NCBI GenBank assembly: GCA_051881635.1
Contig: JBJEQG010000069.1
Span: forward strand, 1-18,562
From: JBJEQG01 sp051881635
GTDB taxonomy: Bacteria; Bacillota; Clostridia; Oscillospirales; Acutalibacteraceae
Direction: 5' to 3'
DNA length: 18,562 bases
The translations under genes were made by a program, and so were the position numbers. Below, piece after piece: positions 1-7,659 of the stretch (position 1 is its first letter; every line of letters begins with the position of its first letter). The notes below the pieces were generated by a model. The model saw only the letters and a program-made list of their open reading frames with translations. It was not told the origin of the DNA and searched no databases.

Positions 1-1
1 C

Positions 2-151
2 ACCTCAAAAGAGGTTGAGGGAACAACCGCCTACCGTTTCTGGTACACTCTTGCCGAATTTTATTATACCAAATACGACAATTTTCGTCAAGGATTGAAC
101 ACATTTGTTCAATCCTTTTTATCTCCAAAGAATATGCCCTGTAAGGCTTAA
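2..151 (+). CDS. Possible C-terminal fragment of an unidentified gene (weak)
   Basis: A frame open from base 2 runs 49 codons to a TAA at 149-151, and its upstream part would lie outside the window. The translation is rich in Tyr, Phe and Thr and I do not recognise it. Against it, a terminator-like hairpin with a T-tail lies inside the frame (90-122), and a second frame (from base 3) is also open until a TGA at 96-98. The stretch could instead be a 3' untranslated region, or the edge of an intergenic repeat, because the first 25 bases contain short inverted CCTC/GAGG segments. An open stretch this long is only mildly unlikely by chance, so this is a tentative call. Confidence 0.2.
   Translation, partial: TSKEVEGTTAYRFWYTLAEFYYTKYDNFRQGLNTFVQSFLSPKNMPCKA
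90..122 (+). terminator. Intrinsic terminator, plus strand
   Basis: An 11-base-pair stem (AAGGATTGAAC at 90-100 with GTTCAATCCTT at 107-117) has a six-base loop and runs into a T-rich tail. It would end transcription of a plus-strand gene lying to the left of the window. Confidence 0.7.
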
Positions 152-167
152 ACCTACAGGGCATATT
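131..167 (-). terminator. Hairpin terminator after the MacB-like ABC gene
   Basis: AATATGCCCTGT (131-142) pairs with ACAGGGCATATT (156-167). An inner AGG/CCT pair and a bulged A close a CTTAAA loop. It lies about 20 bases beyond the stop codon of the minus-strand ABC transporter gene. The T-tail is weak on both strands, so it may work with the neighbouring hairpin or mainly protect the 3' end of the message. Confidence 0.55.
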
Positions 168-185
168 TATATTGCTCATGAAAAA

Positions 186-2891
186 TTATTCGGTACGCAA
201 TGCCGTTACAGGGTCTTTCTTTGCGGCTTTTTTGGACGGGATTAAACCGCCTATGAGCGTCAAAACAACACTCAAAGCCACCAAAATAATCGCTCCGCCC
301 CATGGCAAAATCGCATTGACAGAAGTGGTTTCGGCAACCGCATGAATAATCATATTACCCGGTATGAGTAATAACAGCGTTACACCAATACCAATCAAGC
401 CCGAAAACAGTCCTATAATAAAGGTTTCGGCATTGAACACTGTGGATATATTGCGTTTGGACGCACCAATAGCACGAAGAATACCAATCTCTTTTGTACG
501 CTCCAAAACGGAAATATAGGTAATAATGCCAATCATGATTGAAGATACAATCAAGGAAACGGCAACAAAGGCAATCAAAACATAAGAAATAACATCAATA
601 ATTGTTGTTACGGAAGAAAGCATCAGGGAAATCAAATCCGTATAAGTGATTTTATCCTTTTCTTCAACACCGTTGTTATAGTCCTCAATACATTTGGAAA
701 CGGACTCTTTGTCCTCAAAGCTGTCTACATAAATATCAATTTTTGACGGCGTATCCATATTAACAACACCGAAAGCGGTTATATTGTCATTATAACTGCC
801 TGTTGATACATACATATCATACATCTTCAAAAGTGCATTTTCGTCCGGATTTTGCAGGTATTGGTCCATGAGTGCCGCCAATTCCGTTTCGCCCAAATTG
901 CCCATACCGCTGCTCATACCTGCCATTTGCATGAAGTATTGTGCCATTTTTGCCTTTTCGGAAACCGTCAATGATGAAAGATAAATTTTCATATCGGCAA
1001 TTTTTTCTGCATCGTCTTTGGCAGAAAAACGCATACCATTCAAAACATTCACTTCCGTATTTTCCTTTTGAGCTTTAACAACCGCACTGTTTTCGGCATA
1101 ATCAATTAAATAGTCTGTCAGCTTACGGGTATAACCAATATTGGAAGTGCCTGTCAAACTTGTTGTATTGCTGTCCTTTTTCGGACGAATGACCGCTGTA
1201 ATTTTCAACTGAACGGCATTATTAACAAGGTTGTTCAGTTTTGCGGTATTGGAAGAAATATCATGATAAATACCATTCTCGTCCGCCTCATAAAAATCAC
1301 TGCTCGGTATCATGTAAAAAACCTTATTGCAGGCATCTTTATAACTCCACTTTGTTGTGTTAAGATTTAATTCCTCGCCCTCATCAATTTTCTTCATCAG
1401 TTCTTTATACTCTGAGGACGGCAGAAAGCCTAACTCATAAAGCGTGGTTGCCGAGATTTCGTTATTTTTGTTCAAGATTAAAACAACTTCATCATAATTT
1501 TGCGGCCATGAACCGTACAGTAAATCATAGTTATCCTTTACAGTGCTGCTGATCTCCTTACCGTCCGCACTTGGCATCAATTCACCAAAATGTGAGGAAA
1601 CACTGGTACGCATGGCGTTCATATTGTTCATCATTGTACCATAGATACTGTTGTTCAAAGTGGATGATAATGTACTGCCGTCCGTATTGACCAAAGTCCC
1701 CTCGCTGTCATAAGCATAAACAGAAAATTTAGGATTGTAGGAATAGACAATGCCATTCTCACCGATATACTTGTGAATTTCGCTCTTAGGATTATCCAAA
1801 TATTTCTTGAACGCCGTCAAATTATTTTCCGTCACGCTTGAAGTAAAACTCGACATCATATTCAATGCTTTAACATTAGAATATACGCCGTCCAATTCAT
1901 GTTTTTCACCGCTGTCTGTCATGGTATCCGTTCCCAAATAAGAGGAAATGTCAACTGTTGTACTTTCCAAAGAAATCGGATAGGCGGTCATTGTGTCCCG
2001 CTGAATATCGTTGATATAAGTATTGACACCGTTAGAAATGGATAAAATCAAGGCAATTCCGATAATACCGATTGAACCTGCAAACGCTGTCAAAATCGTT
2101 CTGCCCTTTTTGGTTCTCAGGTTATTAAAGCTCAGTGTCAGCGAAGTCCAAAGCGACATTGAGGACTTTCCTAAATTTTTATGTTCAGGCTCTTTCATCT
2201 CGCCCTCATTAACTATGTACGGATTAGAGTCATCACAAATCTTACCGTCTTTCAGCCTGACAATGCGATTGGCATACTGTTCCGCCAATTCGGGGTTATG
2301 TGTTACCATAACAACCAAGCGGTCTTTGGCAACCTCTTTGAGCAAATCCATAACCTGAATACTTGTTTCGCTGTCCAATGCACCTGTCGGCTCGTCTGCC
2401 AAAAGAATATCGGGGTCATTAACCAATGCACGGGCAATCGCTACTCTCTGCATTTGTCCGCCCGACATTTGATTTGGTCTTTTATGGAGCTGATTGCCCA
2501 AACCAACTTTTTCAAGTGCTTCTTTGGCTCGTTTGCGGCGTTCCGCTCTGGAAACACCGGAAATGGTCAATGCCAATTCAACATTAGCTAAAACACTTTG
2601 GTGCGGAATAAGATTATAACTTTGAAAAACAAAACCGATAGTATGATTGCGGTATGAATCCCAATCTTTGTCTTTATATTTTTTTGTTGAAATTTCGTTG
2701 ATAATCAAATCACCGCTGTCATAGCGGTCCAAACCGCCGATAATATTCAGCAGGGTTGTTTTTCCCGAACCGCTCGGTCCGAGAATAGCGACAAATTCAT
2801 TGTCACGAAAAGCAAGGCTGACATCGTTCAATGCCTGTTGAACAAGGTCACCTGTTTTATATTCTTTACAGATATTCTTAATTTGAAGCAT
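186..2891 (-). CDS. MacB-like ABC transporter, fused ATPase and FtsX-type permease
   Basis: A single polypeptide of about 901 residues carries both halves of a MacB/FtsX-type (type VII) ABC transporter. The N-terminal ATPase has Walker A GPSGSGKTT (residues 38-46), signature MSGGQMQR and Walker B ILLADEPTGALD. A first membrane segment follows near residue 275. A large extracytoplasmic domain of roughly 480 residues comes next, then three C-terminal membrane segments of the FtsX-like permease type. Such proteins usually drive mechanical work outside the membrane, such as antimicrobial peptide, lipid or drug handling, rather than simple import. The substrate cannot be read from sequence. The reading frame extends nine codons further (to 2918), but the ATG at 2891 follows a GGGGGA ribosome binding site and begins directly with the conserved ATPase fold. 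A palindrome at 2911-2926 suggests repressor control. No partner gene lies beside it. Confidence 0.9.
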   Translation of the reverse strand: MLQIKNICKEYKTGDLVQQALNDVSLAFRDNEFVAILGPSGSGKTTLLNIIGGLDRYDSGDLIINEISTKKYKDKDWDSYRNHTIGFVFQSYNLIPHQSVLANVELALTISGVSRAERRKRAKEALEKVGLGNQLHKRPNQMSGGQMQRVAIARALVNDPDILLADEPTGALDSETSIQVMDLLKEVAKDRLVVMVTHNPELAEQYANRIVRLKDGKICDDSNPYIVNEGEMKEPEHKNLGKSSMSLWTSLTLSFNNLRTKKGRTILTAFAGSIGIIGIALILSISNGVNTYINDIQRDTMTAYPISLESTTVDISSYLGTDTMTDSGEKHELDGVYSNVKALNMMSSFTSSVTENNLTAFKKYLDNPKSEIHKYIGENGIVYSYNPKFSVYAYDSEGTLVNTDGSTLSSTLNNSIYGTMMNNMNAMRTSVSSHFGELMPSADGKEISSTVKDNYDLLYGSWPQNYDEVVLILNKNNEISATTLYELGFLPSSEYKELMKKIDEGEELNLNTTKWSYKDACNKVFYMIPSSDFYEADENGIYHDISSNTAKLNNLVNNAVQLKITAVIRPKKDSNTTSLTGTSNIGYTRKLTDYLIDYAENSAVVKAQKENTEVNVLNGMRFSAKDDAEKIADMKIYLSSLTVSEKAKMAQYFMQMAGMSSGMGNLGETELAALMDQYLQNPDENALLKMYDMYVSTGSYNDNITAFGVVNMDTPSKIDIYVDSFEDKESVSKCIEDYNNGVEEKDKITYTDLISLMLSSVTTIIDVISYVLIAFVAVSLIVSSIMIGIITYISVLERTKEIGILRAIGASKRNISTVFNAETFIIGLFSGLIGIGVTLLLLIPGNMIIHAVAETTSVNAILPWGGAIILVALSVVLTLIGGLIPSKKAAKKDPVTALRTE

Positions 2892-2910
2892 ATAATCCCC
2901 CAATCCCAAA

Positions 2911-2926
2911 CCGACCAACTGGTCGG
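2911..2926. promoter_or_regulatory. Palindromic operator candidate upstream of the ABC gene
   Basis: CCGACCA-AC-TGGTCGG is a perfect 7-base inverted repeat with a two-base centre. Its near edge is about 20 bases upstream of the ABC transporter start. It has no T-tail, so it does not look like a terminator. Its size and symmetry resemble operators of TetR-family repressors that control efflux-type transporters. No regulator gene is in the window, so the family is inference. Confidence 0.5.
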
Positions 2927-2938
2927 CTTATCAAAAAA

Positions 2939-2981
2939 TTTAAGGCAATGTTATATTTTATATATCCAACATTGCCTTAAA
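2939..2981 (-). terminator. Terminator of the pgk-tpiA-gpmI operon
   Basis: A 14-base-pair perfect stem (2939-2952 with 2968-2981) and a 15-base AT-rich loop are followed, in the minus direction, by a run of T residues. It begins just after the gpmI stop codon and separates the glycolytic operon from the ABC transporter gene. Confidence 0.85.
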
Positions 2982-2998
2982 ACCTTAAATATTTTCCA

Positions 2999-4510
2999 TT
3001 ATTTAATCATGGACTTGCCGTCCATTTCCTCAGGTTGCGGCAACCCCAAAATTTGGAGCATTGTCGGAGCAATATCCGCTAAACAGCCACGCTCTCTCAA
3101 TTCGCATGGATAACCAACAACACAGAACGGTACAAGGTTTGTTGTATGTGCCGTAAACGGTGAACCGTCCTCGTCAATCATCTTATCAGCATTACCGTGG
3201 TCAGCAGTAATCAAAGCAACACCGCCCATTTTTGCAATAGCGTCCGTTACTTTGCCGACACAGGTATCAACAGCCTCAACAGCCTTTACAGCCGCCTCAA
3301 ATACGCCTGTGTGACCAACCATATCGCAGTTGGCAAAGTTTAGAATGATAACATCATACTTGCCGCTCTCAATCGCTGCAACCAGCTTATCCGTAACTTC
3401 ATAAGCACTCATTTCAGGTTGGAGGTCATAAGTGGCAACCGCCGGTGATTTAACAAGTATTCTGTCCTCATTCGGATATTGTTTTTCAACGCCACCGTTA
3501 AAGAAGAATGTTACATGGGCATACTTCTCTGTTTCGGCAATACGGAGCTGTGTCAAGCCCTTGTTTGAGATATACTCGCCCAAAGTATTGACCAGACTTT
3601 GCGGCTTGAAAGCCACTTCAACATTCGGCATTGTTGCATCATATTGTGTCATGCACACAAAATGAACGGGGAAAAAGCCTTTCTTTCTCTCAAAGCCCTT
3701 AAAATCAGGGTCAACAAAAGTTCTGGTGATTTCTCTTGCTCTGTCAGGACGGAAGTTGAAGAAAATAATACTGTCATTCGGTTGAATTGTCGCACCACCC
3801 TCAACAACGGCAGGTACAACAAATTCATCGGTTACGCCGTTTTCATAAGAAGATTTAACGGCACAAACGGGGCATTTTGCGGGAACACCCTCGCCGTAAA
3901 CCATAGCGGCATAAGCCTTTTCTACACGGTCCCAGTTGTTATCTCTGTCCATAGCGTAATATCTGCCTGAAAGAGTGGCAACCTTGCCGACACCGATTTT
4001 TTCGATTTCCTTTTGAAGTTCATCAACAAAATCAGCGGCACTTGACGGCGGAACATCACGACCGTCAAGGAACGGGTGGATATAAACCTTTTCCAAACCC
4101 TTTTTCTTTGCAAGCTCCAAGATACCGTAAAGGTGTGTGTTATGGCTGTGAACACCGCCGCTGGACAGCAAACCCATTAAATGAAGGGCTGTGCCGTTCT
4201 CCAATGCTTTATCCATAGCACCGACAATCGCTTCGTTGTCTTTGAGTTTATCTTCTTTAATTGTCTTTGTAATTCTTGTCAATTCCTGATAAACAATGCG
4301 TCCCGCACCCATGTTGGTGTGTCCGACCTCACTGTTGCCCATTTGACCGTCCGGCAGACCAACATCCATACCCGATGCACCCAATTTTGTAACAGGGTTT
4401 TGGGAGAATAAACGGTCAATATTCGGCTTGTTTGCCTCTTTGATTGCATTGCCGTAATCCGTACCGATACCAAAGCCGTCAAGTATCATAAGTATCAATG
4501 GCTTTTTCAT
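2999..4510 (-). CDS. gpmI: 2,3-bisphosphoglycerate-independent phosphoglycerate mutase
   Basis: This enzyme interconverts 3- and 2-phosphoglycerate in glycolysis and needs two metal ions (usually Mn2+) but no 2,3-bisphosphoglycerate. At 503 residues it matches the family length of about 510. It has the alkaline-phosphatase-superfamily metal site: the DGFG motif at residues 11-14, the catalytic Ser60 in GQMGNSEVGH, and the late metal motif ADHGNADKM near residue 440 followed by a TAHT segment. The start has an AGGAG site nine bases upstream. It is the last gene of a pgk-tpiA-gpmI operon, 44 bases after tpiA, and is followed by a strong terminator. Enolase and glyceraldehyde-3-phosphate dehydrogenase, often in the same operon elsewhere, are not in this window. 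Confidence 0.97.
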   Translation of the reverse strand: MKKPLILMILDGFGIGTDYGNAIKEANKPNIDRLFSQNPVTKLGASGMDVGLPDGQMGNSEVGHTNMGAGRIVYQELTRITKTIKEDKLKDNEAIVGAMDKALENGTALHLMGLLSSGGVHSHNTHLYGILELAKKKGLEKVYIHPFLDGRDVPPSSAADFVDELQKEIEKIGVGKVATLSGRYYAMDRDNNWDRVEKAYAAMVYGEGVPAKCPVCAVKSSYENGVTDEFVVPAVVEGGATIQPNDSIIFFNFRPDRAREITRTFVDPDFKGFERKKGFFPVHFVCMTQYDATMPNVEVAFKPQSLVNTLGEYISNKGLTQLRIAETEKYAHVTFFFNGGVEKQYPNEDRILVKSPAVATYDLQPEMSAYEVTDKLVAAIESGKYDVIILNFANCDMVGHTGVFEAAVKAVEAVDTCVGKVTDAIAKMGGVALITADHGNADKMIDEDGSPFTAHTTNLVPFCVVGYPCELRERGCLADIAPTMLQILGLPQPEEMDGKSMIK

Positions 4511-4554
4511 AAATTGAATCTCCTATTCTGTTGTACAATATGCTGCTACTTCAA

Positions 4555-5322
4555 TTATTTGCTTGCAGCGTCCAAAAGAACACCGAAATCAGCGGCTTTC
4601 AAAGATGCACCGCCAATCAGACCGCCGTCAACATCAGGCTGTGCCAGCAATTCCGCACAGTTCTTCGGGTTCATTGAACCGCCGTACTGAATGGTCATTC
4701 CGTCTGCAACAGCCTTGTTGTATCTCTTTGCAACAACACTGCGAATGAATGAGCAAACTTCGTTTGCCTGCTCTGCTGTTGCTGTTTTGCCTGTGCCGAT
4801 AGCCCAAACCGGCTCGTATGCAATAATAACATTCTTTGCGTCTTCTTCGGAAACACCTGTAAATGCTGCAACTGTTTGAAGTTCAACAACATCTTCCGTA
4901 ATGCCGTCCTCACGCTCGGAAAGCATTTCGCCTACGCAAAGAATAACTTTCAGACCGGCTGCAAGTGCTGCTTTAACTCGTCTGTTAACTGTGAGGTCTG
5001 TTTCTCCGAAATATTGTCTTCTTTCGCTGTGTCCGATGATAACATACTCAACACCGATTTCTTTAAGCATATCGGCAGAAACTTCGCCTGTGAAAGCACC
5101 GCTCTTTTTGAAATGAACATTCTCAGCACCAACTTTGATGTTTGTACCTTTTGTCAGTTCAACGGCTGTTTCAAGGTTTGTGTACGGAACACAGATAACA
5201 ACACCGCAGGTTGCTTTTTCTGCAATCGGCTTCAAATCTTCAATCAAAGCCTTTGCTTCGGGACGGGTTTTGTTCATCTTCCAGTTACCGGCAATAATAG
5301 CCTGTCTGAGTTCTTTATTCAT
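4555..5322 (-). CDS. tpiA: Triosephosphate isomerase
   Basis: This cytoplasmic TIM-barrel enzyme interconverts dihydroxyacetone phosphate and glyceraldehyde 3-phosphate. At 255 residues it has the standard bacterial length. All active-site residues are visible: Asn13 and Lys15 in AGNWKMNKT, the electrophile His98 in IIGHSERR, and the catalytic base Glu170 in AYEPVWAIGTG, which leads into the flexible loop 6. The phosphate-binding segments YGGS (213-216) and GGLIGGASL are intact. The start has an AAAGGAG site nine bases upstream. It lies between pgk (77 bases upstream) and gpmI (44 bases downstream) on the same strand, and the gap to pgk contains a stable hairpin. Confidence 0.97.
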   Translation of the reverse strand: MNKELRQAIIAGNWKMNKTRPEAKALIEDLKPIAEKATCGVVICVPYTNLETAVELTKGTNIKVGAENVHFKKSGAFTGEVSADMLKEIGVEYVIIGHSERRQYFGETDLTVNRRVKAALAAGLKVILCVGEMLSEREDGITEDVVELQTVAAFTGVSEEDAKNVIIAYEPVWAIGTGKTATAEQANEVCSFIRSVVAKRYNKAVADGMTIQYGGSMNPKNCAELLAQPDVDGGLIGGASLKAADFGVLLDAASK

Positions 5323-5362
5323 TATTTATATCTCCTTTAATTTATCAAATAAATCAAGAGAA

Positions 5363-5383
5363 GGGCAGGGCATTGCCCTACCC
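5363..5383 (-). repeat. Intercistronic GC-rich hairpin between pgk and tpiA
   Basis: GGG-C-AGGGC (5363-5371) pairs with GCCCT-A-CCC (5375-5383) around a three-base ATT loop, with a single C/A mismatch. It is the most GC-rich structure in the glycolytic operon. It has no T-tail, so a message-stabilising or processing role, or membership of a dispersed intergenic palindrome family, is more likely than termination. Confidence 0.5.
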
Positions 5384-5399
5384 CCTCATTGTGTACAAA

Positions 5400-6593
5400 T
5401 TATTTCTCGTTCAAGCAGGCAATACCCGGAAGAACCTTGCCTTCAAGGAATTCAAGAGATGCACCGCCGCCTGTAGAGATGTGTGTCATCTTATCTGCAA
5501 ATCCGAGCTTTTCAACAGCCGCTGCGGAATCACCGCCACCGATGATTGAAATAGCGTTGCTCTCTGCAACAGCCTTAGCAACAGCGATTGTACCCTGTGC
5601 AAAGTTTTCCCACTCGGAAACACCCATCGGACCATTCCATACAACTGTACCTGCGTCTTTAACAGCCTCAGCAAATTTAGCGGCTGTCTTAGGACCAATA
5701 TCCAGGCCCATCCAACCGTCAGGAATGTTGTCGGAATCTACAACCTTATGTTCAGCGTCTGCCTTATATTCGGTAGCAACAACATTATCAACAGGAATAA
5801 GGAAGTTAACACCTTTTTCCTTAGCTTTTGCCATCATATCCTTAGCGAGTTCTACTTTGTCGCTCTCGCAGATTGATGTACCGATTGAATAGCCCAAAGC
5901 ATTCATGAATGTATAAGCCATACCGCCGCCGATAATCAAAGTATCAACTTTATCGAGCAGGTTTGTGATAACGCCGATTTTGTCGGAAACCTTAGCACCG
6001 CCAAGGATTGCAACAAACGGTCTTTTCGGCTCTGTCAAAGCACCGCCCATAACGGAAATTTCTTTCTGAATGAGGTAGCCGCAAACAGCCGGAAGATAAT
6101 CTGCAACACCTGCTGTGGAAGCATGAGCTCTGTGTGCTGTACCAAAAGCGTCATTAACATAGATTTCAGCCAAAGATGCCAAAGCCTTTGCAAATTCAGG
6201 GTCGTTCTTTTCCTCTTCCTTATGGAAACGAACATTCTCGATCAATTCAACTTCGCCGTCTGCCAAAGATGCGGCAATGCTTTGTGCACTTTCGCCAACA
6301 ACATCTTTTGCCATTTTTACTTCAAAGCCGAGAGCTTTTGAAAGGTAAGCAGCAACAGGAGCGAGAGAGTATTTCATGTTGAATTCGCCCTTCGGACGAC
6401 CAAGGTGAGAGCAAAGGATAACCTTAGCCTTGTGGTCAACGAGGTAACGAATTGTTTTCATAGCTTCATCAATACGCTTCGGGTCAGCAATATTTCCCTC
6501 TGCATCAAAGGGAACATTGAAATCGCAGCGAACAAGAACTTTCTTGCCTGCAACATCAATATCTTCTACGGTTTTCTTGTTAAGATAGTTCAT
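5400..6593 (-). CDS. pgk: Phosphoglycerate kinase
   Basis: This enzyme transfers phosphate from 1,3-bisphosphoglycerate to ADP, the first ATP-forming step of glycolysis. From the ATG at 6593 it is 397 residues, the usual family length. The substrate-binding VRCDFNVPF (residues 21-29) and SHLGRPKG (62-69) are present. So are the nucleotide-site segments LGGAKVSDKI and GGGMAYTF and the C-terminal GGGDSAA (352-358) followed by STGGGASLEFLEG. The frame is open 13 codons further upstream, but those residues do not match the family, and the AAAGGG site nine bases before 6593 decides the start. It is the first gene of the pgk-tpiA-gpmI operon, and a good promoter lies about 65 bases upstream. Confidence 0.97.
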   Translation of the reverse strand: MNYLNKKTVEDIDVAGKKVLVRCDFNVPFDAEGNIADPKRIDEAMKTIRYLVDHKAKVILCSHLGRPKGEFNMKYSLAPVAAYLSKALGFEVKMAKDVVGESAQSIAASLADGEVELIENVRFHKEEEKNDPEFAKALASLAEIYVNDAFGTAHRAHASTAGVADYLPAVCGYLIQKEISVMGGALTEPKRPFVAILGGAKVSDKIGVITNLLDKVDTLIIGGGMAYTFMNALGYSIGTSICESDKVELAKDMMAKAKEKGVNFLIPVDNVVATEYKADAEHKVVDSDNIPDGWMGLDIGPKTAAKFAEAVKDAGTVVWNGPMGVSEWENFAQGTIAVAKAVAESNAISIIGGGDSAAAVEKLGFADKMTHISTGGGASLEFLEGKVLPGIACLNEK

Positions 6594-6658
6594 TAGTGTA
6601 CACCCTTTCAGATAATTTGAAGCCGGCCGCATAGACTTGCAACCGTATTGCCAAACCT

Positions 6659-6687
6659 ATTTTACAACAAATTTTAACTTTTTTCAA
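6659..6687 (-). promoter_or_regulatory. Sigma-A-type promoter of the glycolytic operon
   Basis: On the minus strand, TTGAAA (6682-6687) and TAAAAT (6659-6664) are separated by exactly 17 bases. The predicted transcript starts near 6652, giving a leader of about 59 bases before pgk that contains a GCGGCCGGC segment. Confidence 0.8.
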
Positions 6688-6720
6688 TAGAAAAGCTGTA
6701 TTTTATTGTAAATTCGGCTT

Positions 6721-7449
6721 TCACTTTGTTTTCTCATAAATTTTAATTGCTTCATTAACATTGCCGTCATAGACAATTTGACCTTGTTTCAGAAAAATCG
6801 CACGATTGCAGATTTCCGTAATATCTTTGTTGTGGCTGACATACAGAACGGTGACATTCTGTTTAATCAATTCCTTGATTTTGTTTTTGCACTTTTGTTT
6901 AAAGGTGTTGTCGCCGACACTCAAAGCCTCATCAACAACCAATATATCGGGCTGCATATTGATGTTAATGGCAAAACCCAAACGCATTTTCATACCGCTA
7001 GAATAAGTACGCACAGGCTGGTCGATATACTCGCCGAGTTCGGCAAACTCAATCGCCTTTTCTTCCAAAACTTTAATTTCGTCATCTTTCAATCCGAGAA
7101 TACAACCTTTGAGATGTATATTTTCACGCCCCGTCATATCCATCGAAAATCCTGCCGTCAATTCCAATAACGCTGCCACACGCCCCGATACCTGAATATT
7201 ACCCTCTGTCGGATAGGAAACGCCCGTAATCATTTTCAGCAGGGTTGATTTTCCCGCACCGTTGCGTCCTATAATGGCGACAGATTCGCCACGGTTAATG
7301 GTAAAACTGACATGGTCTAATGCCTTATGCTTGCGGAGCTTTTTCGACTCATGAAACAATGCCGCAAATTGTTCCCGACTGCTTCTGTATAATGTGTAAA
7401 CCTTTGAAACGGAGTCAAAGACGATAATCGGTTGTTCCTGTTCAGGCAT
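6721..7449 (-). CDS. Polysaccharide/teichoic acid ABC exporter, ATP-binding subunit (TagH/Wzt-like)
   Basis: This 242-residue ATPase powers export of a lipid-linked surface polymer. Its Walker A is GRNGAGKST (residues 61-69), the family-typical signature is YSSGMKMRLGFA (149-160), Walker B is ILVVDEALSVGD (169-180), and the H-loop histidine is 206. The YSSGM signature and EALSVGD ending are characteristic of the TagH/RfbB/Wzt branch rather than importers. It ends right after the ATPase fold, so it lacks the C-terminal carbohydrate-binding domain of Wzt or the extracellular tail of longer TagH proteins. An AAAGGA site lies eight bases before the ATG. The matching permease is probably the gene at 12092-12958, more than 4.6 kb upstream, which is an unusual separation. 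This gene has its own consensus-like promoter at 7496-7524. There is no strong terminator before the pgk promoter, so some read-through is possible. Confidence 0.9.
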   Translation of the reverse strand: MPEQEQPIIVFDSVSKVYTLYRSSREQFAALFHESKKLRKHKALDHVSFTINRGESVAIIGRNGAGKSTLLKMITGVSYPTEGNIQVSGRVAALLELTAGFSMDMTGRENIHLKGCILGLKDDEIKVLEEKAIEFAELGEYIDQPVRTYSSGMKMRLGFAININMQPDILVVDEALSVGDNTFKQKCKNKIKELIKQNVTVLYVSHNKDITEICNRAIFLKQGQIVYDGNVNEAIKIYEKTK

Positions 7450-7495
7450 AAAATAATTCCTTTCGCTGTAAAATAGCGGTTATTCCACCACTGAA

Positions 7496-7524
7496 ATTTT
7501 ACAATGAACCTTGAACCTTGTCAA
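7496..7524 (-). promoter_or_regulatory. Strong promoter of the exporter ATPase gene
   Basis: On the minus strand, a perfect TTGACA (7519-7524), a 17-base spacer and TAAAAT (7496-7501) lie about 50 bases upstream of the ATPase start. The spacer contains a short direct repeat, AGGTTCA AGGTTCA. The TTGACA overlaps the outer stem of the preceding hairpin. Confidence 0.85.
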
Positions 7525-7566
7525 GCAATAAGGGGAAAATCCTTTTTAGATTTTCCCCTCCGCTTG
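7522..7566 (-). terminator. Hairpin between the small-protein gene and the exporter ATPase gene
   Basis: A perfect 11-base-pair stem (AGGGGAAAATC at 7531-7541 with GATTTTCCCCT at 7549-7559) is extended by CAAGC/GCTTG (7522-7526 with 7562-7566). The T-tail in the minus direction is poor. It most likely ends transcription of the small-protein gene before the promoter that follows at once. A second, weaker hairpin (CGAAAA/TTTTCG, 7568-7583) sits beside it. Confidence 0.5.
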
Positions 7567-7659
7567 TCGAAAAAGTCTTTTCGCTTAAAAGCTGAACAAA
7601 ATCAAAGTTTGTGTCAAACCTTTCCAAAGGCATTTATTGTTTGTATTTTTCCTTGTATA

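Noticed and set aside
2893..2925. A leaderless promoter for the ABC gene (TTGGTC-17-TTATAT on the minus strand)
   Set aside because: The -10-like box overlaps the start codon region and leaves no room for the clear GGGGGA ribosome binding site to be transcribed.
6594..6632. Thirteen-residue N-terminal extension of phosphoglycerate kinase
   Set aside because: It covers the ribosome binding site region, and the family begins at the residue encoded from 6593.
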